Assembly (NCBI GenBank): GCA_900696455.1
Contig: CAADGB010000167.1
Span: 1-54,954, forward strand
Source of the DNA: an uncultured delta proteobacterium
GTDB taxonomy: Bacteria > Myxococcota_A > Polyangia > Haliangiales > Haliangiaceae
DNA length: 54,954 nt
Direction of reading: 5' to 3'
Positions 1-20,070 of the stretch are shown one piece after another. The notes beneath the pieces were generated by a model that was not told the origin of the DNA, made no database searches, and saw nothing but the letters and a program-made list of their open reading frames with translations. Position numbers and translations under genes: made by a program. Each line of letters opens with the position of its first letter. The stretch's first letter is position 1.

Positions 1-2
1 CG

Positions 3-10550
<10,548 letters not shown>

Positions 10551-10598
10551 CCGGGGGCGGCGCCGGGCCCTCGGCCCGCAGCCGGTTCGGTTCGGGCG

Positions 10599-10664
10599 GC
10601 GACGTGGGAGGTCTCCCCGCGTCGCCTCTGCGCGGGCGCGACGTGGGAGGTCTCCCCGCGTCGC
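10599..10664. repeat. Two 27-bp direct repeats in intergenic spacer
   Basis: The 27-bp sequence at 10599-10625 recurs identically at 10638-10664 (39-bp period). It begins GCGACGTGGGAGG and ends CCCCGCGTCGC, so its ends are themselves complementary (GCGACG.../...CGTCGC). It lies in the 245-bp gap between the convergent TPR and cyclase genes. It looks like a dispersed extragenic element, but copy number elsewhere cannot be seen here. Confidence 0.75.
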
Positions 10665-10710
10665 GCGAGGATGCCCGGTGGCGAGGCGCTGGGAGGGACC
10701 CGAGCCGGAG

Positions 10711-10732
10711 CGTCCTCACGTACGTGAGGACG
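10711..10732. repeat. Perfect 22-bp palindrome
   Basis: CGTCCTCACG-TA-CGTGAGGACG is a perfect self-complementary sequence between two convergent genes. As RNA it would form a strong hairpin on either strand, but there is no T-run, so a bidirectional Rho-independent terminator is only a possibility. It may instead belong to the same extragenic element as the 27-bp repeats just upstream. Confidence 0.65.
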
Positions 10733-10795
10733 AGGGAGGGGCCCAGCAACGAAGCCACCGGGCACCGCAGCCGACGCCCCCGCCCCGCACCGCCC

Positions 10796-12415
<1,620 letters not shown>

Positions 12416-12560
12416 GCGAATCCCGAGCGCTTTCGATGGTATGCCGTGGGAGGTGGCGGAGTAAAGCCACCGCCGCACCGCCGAGCGCCGATCGCACGCG
12501 CGCGCGCACGCATTCGACGATTCACCGACGGTGGCTCGTACAGAAAATCGTCGGTCCCCT

Positions 12561-12589
12561 CTTGCATCCGGAGCGCGCCGCTATATACT
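12561..12589 (+). promoter_or_regulatory. Sigma-70-type promoter of tRNA-Leu
   Basis: CTTGCA (12561-12566) and TATACT (12584-12589) are separated by 17 bp and end 11 bp before the tRNA, as expected for a housekeeping stable-RNA promoter. It lies in the spacer between the divergent cyclase gene and the tRNA. Confidence 0.7.
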
Positions 12590-12600
12590 CCAAACCCTTC

Positions 12601-12682
<82 letters not shown>

Positions 12683-12694
12683 CGGTCCTGAGGC

Positions 12695-12725
12695 TGCGCC
12701 CCCGAACGGGGCGCATCTTCGTTTT
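12695..12725 (+). terminator. Rho-independent terminator of tRNA-Leu
   Basis: Perfect 8-bp stem TGCGCCCC/GGGGCGCA with a 5-nt loop (CGAAC), followed by a T-rich run ending TTTT. It sits 12 nt after the tRNA. Confidence 0.8.
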
Positions 12726-12758
12726 CGGGGACCCGCGCGCGCGCGGGGGCGTGCGCCC

Positions 12759-12764
12759 TAGAAT
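12759..12764 (+). promoter_or_regulatory. -10 box of PNPOx-like gene (leaderless start)
   Basis: TAGAAT ends exactly 6 nt before the GTG start at 12771, so the transcription start should coincide with the start codon. There is no good -35. The promoter must lie in the 45 bp between the tRNA terminator and this gene unless readthrough occurs. Confidence 0.45.
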
Positions 12765-12770
12765 GGCAGG

Positions 12771-13361
12771 GTGACCAGCTACCACGACGGCCATCGCCAG
12801 CTCCAGGACGTGTTCGACTCGCGGCGGATCGCCGATCGGCTCGAGGCCGTCACCTACCGCGAGGCGCTGTCCGCCGGCGATCGCGCGGTCGTCGAGGCCG
12901 CGGACATGTTCTTCCTGGCCACTGCCGATCCCGCCGGCAACCCCGATTGCTCGTACAAGGGGGGCGACCCCGGGTTCGTCCGCGTGGTCTCGGACACCGA
13001 GCTGGCGTGGCCCGACTACGATGGCAACGGCCAGTTCCGCTCGCTCGGCAACCTCCTGGTCCACGCGCCGGTGGCGCTGCTGTTCATCGACTGGGCGCGG
13101 CCCGGCCGGCTCCGGGTCCACGGTCGCGCGCGGATCTCCTTCGACGATCCGCTCCTGGCGTCGATGCCGGGCGGTCAGCTCGTGGTGCGGGTGGCGGTCG
13201 AGCGCGTGTTCCCGAACTGCCCGCGTTACATCCACACGATGACGCGCACCGCGCGTTCGCCGTACGTGCCGCGCGACGGCGAGACGCCGCCCGAGCCCGG
13301 CTGGAAGCTCGATCCCCGGTTCGCCGAGGCGCTGCCGGGGCCGGGGCGCCGGCGGCCGTGA
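12771..13361 (+). CDS. Pyridoxamine 5'-phosphate oxidase-like FMN-binding protein
   Basis: A 196-residue cytoplasmic protein of the PNPOx-like split-barrel superfamily, which binds FMN (or F420/haem) and carries out diverse redox reactions. Family features visible are the early strand FFLATADPAGNPDCSYKGG (residues ~44-62), the segment GNGQFRSLGNLLVHAPVALLFIDW (~84-107) that forms part of the flavin-binding barrel, and RLRVHGRARI (~112-121). The C-terminal third contains ERVFPNCPRYIH, typical of the subfamily named pyridoxamine 5'-phosphate oxidase family protein, whose substrate is usually unknown. It is not the biosynthetic PdxH. It starts with GTG and has no clear Shine-Dalgarno; the TAGAAT box 6 nt upstream suggests a leaderless mRNA. 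It stands alone, convergent with the following lipoprotein gene. Confidence 0.85.
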   Translation: MTSYHDGHRQLQDVFDSRRIADRLEAVTYREALSAGDRAVVEAADMFFLATADPAGNPDCSYKGGDPGFVRVVSDTELAWPDYDGNGQFRSLGNLLVHAPVALLFIDWARPGRLRVHGRARISFDDPLLASMPGGQLVVRVAVERVFPNCPRYIHTMTRTARSPYVPRDGETPPEPGWKLDPRFAEALPGPGRRRP

Positions 13362-13447
13362 GCGACGTGGCCCGCACCGAGCGGCGCCTCGAGCGAGCGC
13401 GTCACCACCGCCGGGGCTGAGCCGGGCGGCCCGCGCGACGCGTCCCG

Positions 13448-14731
13448 TCAGCCGCAGGCGCGGTCGGCGAGGCGGCGCGCGAAGGCGGCGTCGCGCTCGC
13501 CGGCGCCGCGGGCGAGGTGGCGGGTGAGGAGCCAGACGTAGACCACGCCGCGCGGCGGGCGCAGGGACGGCGCGAGGTGCTCGACCTCGTCGAGGGCGCG
13601 ATCGAGCTCGCCGGCGCGGGCGAGGGCGTCGGCGCGCGCCATCGCCAGCATCCACGGCCGGGCGGCGCGGGCCTCGAGGGTGGCGATCACGGCCGCCGCC
13701 TCGGCGGGTTCGCCGGCGCCGAGCGCGAGGTCGTGCAGGCGCCACAGCGCGACGTGGGCCAGCTCGGCGTCGGCGAGGGTCGCGATCGCGCGGTGGATGC
13801 GGCCGCGGCGCGCCCTGGCGTCGTCGCCGTCGCCGACGAGGTGGGCGAGGCGGGCCAGCTCCAGCTCCATGCTGGGCGGCGCGCCGGCGCCGTCGACGAG
13901 GCCGGCCGCCTGCGCGACCAGGGCGCGGGCGTCGGCGTGGCCGTGCTCGACCGCGGCGGTGGCGAGGCGCAGGGTGAACACCTCGCGCCAGTCGGCGGGC
14001 ACGGCGGCGAGGCGGGCGCGGGCGCGCTCGGGCCGCCCGCGCAGGAGGTCGACGATGGGCAGCTCGCCGGCGGCGAACGGCTCGATCGCGCCCGAGGCGT
14101 CGAGCCCGGCCAGGACCTGATCGGCGCGCTCGCCGTGGCCGCCCTCGACCAGGCCGCGCGCCAGGTACGGCCCGGCCTCGGGATCCGCCGCCAGGCGGCG
14201 CACCGCCGCGTCGTCGCCCAGCCGGCCCCAGGCCCGCGCGGCGCCGGCGACCGCGAGGTCGGCGCGGGTCTCACGGCGGTCGCGACCGTCGCGCCGGGCC
14301 AGCGCCCCGGCGCGGTCGAGGGCGGCGCGCGCGGTCTGGGTCTCGCCCCGCTCGACCAGGGCCAGCCCGGCCTCGGCGAGCAGGAGCGCCTGCTGGTCGG
14401 CGGTGGCCAGGCGGCCGGCGGCGGCGACCAGCGCGCGCAGGAGCGTGACGGCGTCGGCGTCGGCGACGCCGGGCCAGGCGCGGAGCACGTCGCTGGGCAG
14501 GTTGCCGTCGCGGTCGGCCTCGGCCACGAAGACCTCGGCGACGCAGCGGGCCAGGCGCTCGTCGGCGGTCTCGGGCGGGGGCGCCGCCGCGGTGTCGCCG
14601 CCGGCCGGCGCCTGCCACCGCTCCGCCGGCGGCAGGCCGCCCCCGCCGTCGGCCCGGCGATCGCCGCAGGCGAGGGTGGCGAGGGTGGCGAGGGCCGTGA
14701 CGGCCGCGACGGCGAGCGGGCGCGCGCGCAT
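13448..14731 (-). CDS. Hypothetical helical-repeat lipoprotein
   Basis: A 427-residue protein with a lipoprotein signal peptide: a short basic start (MRARP), a hydrophobic stretch, then LATLAC with Cys22 as the lipidation site. The mature protein is Ala/Arg-rich and almost entirely helical, with repeated A..L/A..R pairs reminiscent of TPR or Sel1-type hairpins (for example ALVERGETQTARAALDRAGALA). I recognise no catalytic motif. It is probably an outer-membrane-anchored periplasmic protein of unknown role. The start is supported by TAGGAT at 14738-14743, which leaves 6 nt before the ATG and implies a leaderless message. It lies 62 bp downstream of the diguanylate cyclase gene on the same strand, but its own promoter makes independent expression likely. 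Confidence 0.75.
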   Translation of the reverse strand: MRARPLAVAAVTALATLATLACGDRRADGGGGLPPAERWQAPAGGDTAAAPPPETADERLARCVAEVFVAEADRDGNLPSDVLRAWPGVADADAVTLLRALVAAAGRLATADQQALLLAEAGLALVERGETQTARAALDRAGALARRDGRDRRETRADLAVAGAARAWGRLGDDAAVRRLAADPEAGPYLARGLVEGGHGERADQVLAGLDASGAIEPFAAGELPIVDLLRGRPERARARLAAVPADWREVFTLRLATAAVEHGHADARALVAQAAGLVDGAGAPPSMELELARLAHLVGDGDDARARRGRIHRAIATLADAELAHVALWRLHDLALGAGEPAEAAAVIATLEARAARPWMLAMARADALARAGELDRALDEVEHLAPSLRPPRGVVYVWLLTRHLARGAGERDAAFARRLADRACG

Positions 14732-14737
14732 GGCGAC

Positions 14738-14743
14738 ATCCTA
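14738..14743 (-). promoter_or_regulatory. -10 box of lipoprotein gene
   Basis: TAGGAT on the minus strand is separated by exactly 6 nt from the ATG at 14731, the same spacing as at 12759, so transcription should begin at the start codon. No convincing -35. Confidence 0.45.
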
Positions 14744-14793
14744 CGCCGCACCGGCCGCGGCCGCGGCCGATCGCGCGGCCGACCGCGCGCCGG

Positions 14794-16347
14794 TCACGCG
14801 CCGGCGTCGCCGCCGCCCGCGGGCAGCGCCGACAGCACCCGGTCGCGGCCGGCCCGCTTGGCCGCGTAGAGCAGGGTGTCGGCGCGCGCGACGACCTCGT
14901 CGAGCGACTCGGTCGCGCCCGCGAGCACGACGCCGGCGGAGAACGTCACGCCGAAGCTCGCGCCGCGCTGGCCGGTGAAGGTCAGCTCGCGCACCGCCTC
15001 GGCCGCCTTCTCGATCGCCCGCGCCGCGCCGGCGAGCTCGGTGCCGGGCAGGAGCACCAGCAGCTCCTCGCCGCCCCAGCGGCCGCCGAGGTCGGTGCGG
15101 CGCAGGGCGCGCACCAGGGTCTCCGCCACCCGGCGCAGGACGTCGTCGCCGGCGCGGTGACCGTGGCGGTCGTTGACCGCCTTGAACTGATCGAGGTCGA
15201 GGACCGCCACCGCCAGCGGCTGGCCCAGGCGCGCCGCCGCGGCCCGCTCGCGGGCGTAGGCCTGCTGCGCGGCGCCGCGGTTGGCGAGGCCGGTCAGGGT
15301 GTCGCGCATCGCCACCCGCTGCAGCTCGCGCACGTCCTGGAAGCCGGCGACGGCGTAGAGCAGCTCGCCGTCCTGGCCGTGGACCGGGGCGGCGACCACG
15401 TGCAGGGGGATCACGTCGTCGCCGCGCCGGATCTCGAGGTCGGTCACCTCGGCGCGCTCGCCGGCGGGCGCGCGCACGATGGGCGTGCGCTCGGTGGGGT
15501 AGGGCTCGTCGGTGCCGGCCTGGAAGACCTGGTAGGTGCGGCTGAGGTCCGAGAGCCGGACGCTGCGCTCGGCGCCGCGGCCGAGCAGGGCCTGGGCGTG
15601 ACGGTTGACGTAGTACGGGGCGCCGTCGGGCGTCGTCACGAAGATGCCGACCGGGACCTGCTCGAGCAGGCGGAACGTGGCCTGCTCCTGCTCGGCGCGC
15701 TGGCTGGCGAGGAGGGCCCGGCTGAGCCGGGCGAAGGCGTAGAACAGGATCGCGGCGACGATCACCACGACCAGCAGCAGGTAGCGGAGCAGGGCCGCGG
15801 CCCGCGCGCTGGCCGCGGTGGCGGCGGCGCGGGCGGCGATGTAGCTGGCGCGCGCGGCGGCGGTGAGCTGGCCGGTGAGGATGGCGACCTGGGCCTGGAT
15901 GGGGCGGGTCTCCTTGTCCCAGACGGCGACGCCGGCGGCGGGATCGGTCGCGAACAGATCCCGCGACCGCTCGGAGGCCACGTCGAGGCGGGCGAACGTG
16001 GCCTCGAGCTGGTCGAGGAGGTCGGCGGTGTCGGGGGCCGGGCGGCGGCCACGGAGGGCGGCCAGCCGCCGCGCCGCCTCGCCGCGGGCGACGTTGCGGT
16101 CCTCGAGCAACGACTCGTCCCCCGAGAGCAGGTAGCCGCGAGCGCCGGCCATCCGCGCGAAGACGGCGACGCTGAGGGCGTTGGCGTCGATCAGGTTCTC
16201 GGCCAGCTCGTAGCCGACGCTGCGGTTGACGGCCTGGATCTCGCGCACGAGGACGAAGGCCAGGGCCGCGGCCACGATCACCACCAGCCCGACCGACACC
16301 GCGATCGCGGTCAGCCAGCGGCGCAGGCGGCTCTCGGGCGTCCCCAT
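14794..16347 (-). CDS. Membrane diguanylate cyclase (CHASE3-like, PAS, GGDEF)
   Basis: A 517-residue inner-membrane sensor predicted to make cyclic di-GMP. A transmembrane helix (~13-33) is followed by an extracytoplasmic helical domain (~35-175) resembling CHASE3, with the LIDANAL...RGYLLSGDE segment typical of it. A second membrane helix (~183-203, LLRYLLLVVVIVAAILFYAF) comes next, then a PAS domain (~225-340, TPDGAPYYVNRHAQALLG) and a GGDEF domain (~345-510). The active-site loop reads GGEEL (around residue 423), a functional variant of GGEEF. The RxxD product-inhibition site (RRTD) lies exactly five residues before it, so the enzyme should be active and feedback-controlled. A TATACT -10 box at 16359-16364 leaves 11 nt to the ATG. 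Confidence 0.93.
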   Translation of the reverse strand: MGTPESRLRRWLTAIAVSVGLVVIVAAALAFVLVREIQAVNRSVGYELAENLIDANALSVAVFARMAGARGYLLSGDESLLEDRNVARGEAARRLAALRGRRPAPDTADLLDQLEATFARLDVASERSRDLFATDPAAGVAVWDKETRPIQAQVAILTGQLTAAARASYIAARAAATAASARAAALLRYLLLVVVIVAAILFYAFARLSRALLASQRAEQEQATFRLLEQVPVGIFVTTPDGAPYYVNRHAQALLGRGAERSVRLSDLSRTYQVFQAGTDEPYPTERTPIVRAPAGERAEVTDLEIRRGDDVIPLHVVAAPVHGQDGELLYAVAGFQDVRELQRVAMRDTLTGLANRGAAQQAYARERAAAARLGQPLAVAVLDLDQFKAVNDRHGHRAGDDVLRRVAETLVRALRRTDLGGRWGGEELLVLLPGTELAGAARAIEKAAEAVRELTFTGQRGASFGVTFSAGVVLAGATESLDEVVARADTLLYAAKRAGRDRVLSALPAGGGDAGA

Positions 16348-16358
16348 CGGCGTCGGTC

Positions 16359-16364
16359 AGTATA
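16359..16364 (-). promoter_or_regulatory. -10 box of diguanylate cyclase gene
   Basis: TATACT on the minus strand, 11 nt before the ATG at 16347, predicts a 4-5 nt leader. No matching -35 hexamer. Confidence 0.45.
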
Positions 16365-16462
16365 GGGCGCCGGGCCCGCGCGGCCTCACCCGTCGCGGGT
16401 GATCCGCGCCCGCCGCCGCCCGCCCCGGCGCCCCCCCCTCGCGAATGCCGCCGGCCGCCGGG

Positions 16463-16492
16463 TTGCGGGCGAGGCCGGCCTCGCCCTACGCT
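16463..16492 (+). promoter_or_regulatory. Sigma-70-like promoter of GMC/PrpD operon
   Basis: TTGCGG (16463-16468) and TACGCT (16487-16492), 18 bp apart, with only 8 nt to the ATG at 16501; a near-leaderless transcript is predicted. Confidence 0.4.
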
Positions 16493-16500
16493 CGCCGGCG

Positions 16501-18324
16501 ATGGGGACAGGCAACGGGACCGGCTCGCCGGCGGCGGACACGCCGACCGAGGTCGACGTCGTCGTGATCGGCTCGGGCTTCGGCGGGGCGGTCGCCGCCC
16601 TGCGCTTCGCCCAGGCCGGCAAGCGGGTGCTGGTGCTCGAGCGCGGTGCCCGGGTGAGCCGCGACACCCACCAGGTCGATCTCGACTCGCTGTGGAAGCC
16701 GCACCGCGCCTCCTACGGCTTCCACGACCTGCGCTTTCGCGGCAAGCACATCCTGCCGTGGCTGGGGGCCGCCGTCGGCGGCGGCTCCCACGTCTACGCC
16801 GGCACCCTCAAGCGCCGCGACGACTGGGCCGGGTTCCCGGCGGCGATCGGCGCCAGCGACATGGCGCGCCACTTCGCCACCGGCGAGGAGATGCTGGGGG
16901 TGACGCCGTACCCGTCGTACCCGCCCTACAGCGAGGTGCGCGCGACCCGCCTCATGTACAAGGCCGGCATGCGGCTCCAGGACCAGGAGCCCGAGCTGGT
17001 CGAGGCCTGGGGGCCGGTGCCGCTCGGCATCAGCTTCGCGCCCGAGCACGGGCCGGGCAAGCCCGGCGACGAGTTCGTCAACCCCCACGGCTGCCGCCAG
17101 CGCTACTCCGATCCGGGCGAGCAGTCGATCCTGGGCGGCGACATCGACGCCAAGAACACCCTCGATCGCAACTACCTGTTCGTCGCCGAGCAGCGCGGGG
17201 CGCGCGTCGAGCCGCTGTGCGAGGCCGACCGCCTGGAGCGCCAGGCCGACGGCCGGTGGGCGGTCGAGTTCCGTCGCCACCTGCCGTCGCGGGGCTGGGC
17301 GCGGGTGCGCCAGCGCTGGTTCACGTGGCGCCCGCGCGCGCGCCTGTCCGCGCCCGAGCGCGTGATCGCCCGCCACGTCGTGGTGGCGTGCGGCGCCATC
17401 GGCTCGAGCGAGCTCCTGCTCCGCAACCGCGACGTCCACCGCACGCTGCCCGACCTGGGGCCGGCGCTGGGCAGCCGCTACACCACCAACGGCGACAGCC
17501 TGTCGCTCATCGTCCCGTTCCGCCTGCTGATCCCGGTGTGGCTGGCGTTCGTCGCCCTCGTCGCGTGCGTCCTCCTCCGCCAGTGGATCGGCGCCGGGGT
17601 CGCCGCCGGCGCCTACTACCTCGGGCTCCTGGCGTCGGGGCCGTCGCACGAGCCCGACGTCGGCACCACCAACAGCGACAACATCCGCTTCAAGGGGCCG
17701 CGCGGCGAGCCGCAGTACGCCTACATCGAGAGCGGGCGCTACCCGACGCCGGGGCGGGCGTTCCTCGCCATCCTCATCAGCGGCCTCACCGGCGGCTTCC
17801 GGCCGGGGCTGTACAAGGCGCTGACGGCGATGACCAAGGTGCTGCGCTTCCTGGTGCCGCCCTTCGGCGCGATCGCCCGCACCTACCCCATCCCGTTCCT
17901 GCAGATGGGGCGCGACCGCGCCTACGGCCGCGTCCGGCTCGACGGCGCCCAGCAGGCGACGATCGACTTCGACCTCGCCGCCAACCGCGAGTTCTACGCC
18001 TACCAGGACGTGCTCGCGAAGAAGGTGGCGCGCGCGATCAAGGCCTACTGGCTGCCCAACCCCACGCACAAGTACCTCGACAAGCTCGAGATCCCGCACA
18101 ACCAGGGCGGCGTGCCGATGGCCGAGGGCCCGGCCGACGGCGTGGTCGATCACGCCGGCCGGGTCTTCGCCTACCCCGACCTCATGGTGCTCGACGGCTC
18201 GATCATCCCCGAGTCGGTCGGCCCCAACCCGGCGCTCACGATCGTCGCCGTCGCCGAGCGGGCGATGGAGCTGGTGGTCGCCCAGGTCGCCGCCCACGGC
18301 ACGATCACCGCGGAGCCGACGTGA
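16501..18324 (+). CDS. GMC-family (cholesterol-oxidase-type) FAD oxidoreductase
   Basis: A 607-residue flavoprotein. The N-terminal Rossmann motif VVVIGSGFGGAVAALRFAQAGKRVLVLERG (split here as GSGFGG and VLVLERG) binds FAD. The WLGAAVGGGSHVYAG segment and C-terminal LDGSIIPESVGPNPALT match the cholesterol oxidase branch of the GMC family. Members oxidise alcohols, including sterols, or mediate other flavin chemistry; the substrate here is unknown. Unusually, two hydrophobic segments (~336-382, around PVWLAFVALVACVLL and GAYYLGLLASG) interrupt the middle, suggesting membrane association. I chose the ATG at 16501 because the conserved fold begins just after it; the longer frame from 16399 adds a low-complexity Arg-rich leader. 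The stop overlaps the next start (GTGA), indicating translational coupling to the PrpD-like gene. Confidence 0.88.
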   Translation: MGTGNGTGSPAADTPTEVDVVVIGSGFGGAVAALRFAQAGKRVLVLERGARVSRDTHQVDLDSLWKPHRASYGFHDLRFRGKHILPWLGAAVGGGSHVYAGTLKRRDDWAGFPAAIGASDMARHFATGEEMLGVTPYPSYPPYSEVRATRLMYKAGMRLQDQEPELVEAWGPVPLGISFAPEHGPGKPGDEFVNPHGCRQRYSDPGEQSILGGDIDAKNTLDRNYLFVAEQRGARVEPLCEADRLERQADGRWAVEFRRHLPSRGWARVRQRWFTWRPRARLSAPERVIARHVVVACGAIGSSELLLRNRDVHRTLPDLGPALGSRYTTNGDSLSLIVPFRLLIPVWLAFVALVACVLLRQWIGAGVAAGAYYLGLLASGPSHEPDVGTTNSDNIRFKGPRGEPQYAYIESGRYPTPGRAFLAILISGLTGGFRPGLYKALTAMTKVLRFLVPPFGAIARTYPIPFLQMGRDRAYGRVRLDGAQQATIDFDLAANREFYAYQDVLAKKVARAIKAYWLPNPTHKYLDKLEIPHNQGGVPMAEGPADGVVDHAGRVFAYPDLMVLDGSIIPESVGPNPALTIVAVAERAMELVVAQVAAHGTITAEPT

Positions 18325-19919
18325 GCGGCCGCGGCGCGCCCGACGGCGGCCACCTGGTCCCGCTCGGCGCCTGGATCGCGGGCCTCGACGCCGCCGCCAT
18401 CCCGGCGTCGGCGATGCAGGCGGCGCGGCTGCAGGTGCTGGACATGGCGGCGGCGGTCCACGCCAGCGCCAGCTCGGCCGAGACCCTGGCCCTGCTCACC
18501 GCGCTGCCGTCGGGGGCCGGGCCGTCGACGATCCTCGCCACCGGCAAGCGGGTGGCGGCCGCCGACGCCGCGTTCGTCAACGCCGCGTTCTCGATGGCCC
18601 AGGACTTCGACGACATCATCTGGATCGGCCACACCTGCCACTCGGCGGTGTTCGCCGCCCTGGCGGTGGCCGAGGCCGAGGGCCGCTCCAGCCGCGACCT
18701 GCTGGCGGCGGTGGTGGCGGCCAACGAGGTCGCCGGCCGCGTCGGCGGCTCGACCTTCTTCGGGCCCCTCAACGGCCAGATGTGGACGTTCATCCACCTG
18801 GTCGGCGGCGCCACCGCCGGCGCCTACCTGCTCGGCCTCGACGCCGAGCGCGCCGCCCACGCCCTGGCCATCGCCCTGGCCCAGCCGCCGTTCGCGCTGC
18901 AGCCGGCGTTCTTCACCCCGACCTCCAAGTTCCTGGCCGCGGCGGTGCCGACCCAGATCGGCGTGCAGGCGGCGTACTTCGCCCGCGCCGGCATGACCGG
19001 CGCCCTCGACATCCTCGAGGACCGCAAGGGCTTCTGGAAGCGGTTCGCCTTCCGGCCGCTGCCCGGCGTGCTGTCCGATCTGGGGCAGTGGTGGGCGATC
19101 GGCTCGCTCGCCATCAAGACCTACCCCTGCTGCAACTACTTCCAGACCGCATGCACGGCGCTCGAGGCGGCGTGCGGCGACCGCTGGCCGGCGCGGCCCG
19201 AGGAGGTCGAGCGCGTGGTCATCCACACCAGCAAGCTCGGCCTCGAGGTCACGCGCTTCGCCCGCGAGTACGCCGGCGCCGACGCGCCACTGCTCACCCC
19301 GGTCGGCGCCGGGTTCGACCTCGGCCTGACCGCGGCCATCCTGCTCCACGCCGGGCGGTTCACCGGCGATCAGTGCGAGCCCGAGTGGCTGCGCGCCAAC
19401 GCCGCGGCCCTGCGCCGCTGGTACGCCCGCATCGACGTCGTCCACGATCCGGCGCTGACCCTGCGCGTGCTCGACACCGCGTGGAGCATCGACGCCGGCC
19501 GCGCCGCACTCAAGGCCATGCCCCCGCGCGAGCTCCTGCGCCTGGCCCGCGACTACCGCGGCAGCTACGGCTCGACCCTCATGGCCTCGGGCGACGTCGC
19601 CGGCTGGGTGCGGGCGGCGATGACCCGGCTGCGCGAGCCGCGGGGTGTCGCCGCGCCGCCGCCCGAGCACCTGCCGATCTACTTCCCCAACCGGGTCGTC
19701 GTGCGCCGCGCCGACGGCAGCGTGGCCGAGGAGCGCCGCGACCTGCAGACCGGCTCGCTGGCGGCGCCGACGATGCCGGCCGTGCTCGAGCAGAAGTTCC
19801 TGCACGAGACCTCGCCGCGGCTGGGCGCCGAGCGGGCGCGCGCCGCCCTGGCCCTGGGCCTCGCCCTCGACGACGAGCCGCTGGCGCGGTTCGTGGCGGC
19901 GCTGGCGCCGCCGGTCTGA
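18321..19919 (+). CDS. MmgE/PrpD family protein
   Basis: A 532-residue protein of the MmgE/PrpD family, named for 2-methylcitrate dehydratase; relatives include cis-aconitate decarboxylase and many enzymes of unknown substrate. Characteristic segments are LQVLDMAAAVHA near the N-terminus, FVNAAFSMAQDFDD with the acidic cluster and nearby histidine (IGHTCHSAVFAA) of the active site, and IKTYPCCNYFQTA (PrpD signature KxYPCC). The domain normally spans ~450-480 residues; the C-terminal ~90 residues here (from about EHLPIYFPNRV) are the usual end of the small domain plus an extension. GTG start overlapping the GMC stop by 4 bp. The pairing with a GMC oxidoreductase suggests consecutive steps on one substrate, but the pathway cannot be named. 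Not a full methylcitrate operon: no prpB or prpC nearby. Confidence 0.88.
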   Translation: MSGRGAPDGGHLVPLGAWIAGLDAAAIPASAMQAARLQVLDMAAAVHASASSAETLALLTALPSGAGPSTILATGKRVAAADAAFVNAAFSMAQDFDDIIWIGHTCHSAVFAALAVAEAEGRSSRDLLAAVVAANEVAGRVGGSTFFGPLNGQMWTFIHLVGGATAGAYLLGLDAERAAHALAIALAQPPFALQPAFFTPTSKFLAAAVPTQIGVQAAYFARAGMTGALDILEDRKGFWKRFAFRPLPGVLSDLGQWWAIGSLAIKTYPCCNYFQTACTALEAACGDRWPARPEEVERVVIHTSKLGLEVTRFAREYAGADAPLLTPVGAGFDLGLTAAILLHAGRFTGDQCEPEWLRANAAALRRWYARIDVVHDPALTLRVLDTAWSIDAGRAALKAMPPRELLRLARDYRGSYGSTLMASGDVAGWVRAAMTRLREPRGVAAPPPEHLPIYFPNRVVVRRADGSVAEERRDLQTGSLAAPTMPAVLEQKFLHETSPRLGAERARAALALGLALDDEPLARFVAALAPPV

Positions 19920-19925
19920 TCTGGT

Positions 19926-20030
19926 CGGAGTCGGGCTCGGGCTCGGGCTCGGGACTCGGATCCGGCCTCGGGCTCGGACTCGGATCCGGGCTCGGGCTCG
20001 GGGTCGGACTCGGGGGCGGATCTGGTCCGG
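19926..20030. repeat. Degenerate hexanucleotide repeat (GGGCTC/GGACTC)
   Basis: About 100 bp made of variants of a 6-bp unit (TCGGGC with TCGGAC and TCGGAT interspersed) between the convergent PrpD and aminotransferase genes. It is low-complexity, with no sign of coding; both flanking stop codons lie outside it. Confidence 0.8.
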
Positions 20031-20070
20031 CGCGGGGCCCCGCCGCACGGGCGCGGGTCGCCGGGGCCGA

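Noticed and set aside
16486-18297. A 603-codon frame antisense to the GMC oxidoreductase, and similar long shadows throughout
   Set aside because: In DNA of this GC content stop codons are rare in all frames; none of these translations shows a recognisable fold.
18321-19919. 2-methylcitrate dehydratase (PrpD) of propionate catabolism
   Set aside because: No prpB/prpC neighbours and a GMC oxidoreductase partner; only the family level is supportable.
19921-20040. Small Gly/Ser/Leu-rich protein in the hexamer repeat
   Set aside because: The reading frame is a product of the simple repeat and has no start context or family resemblance.
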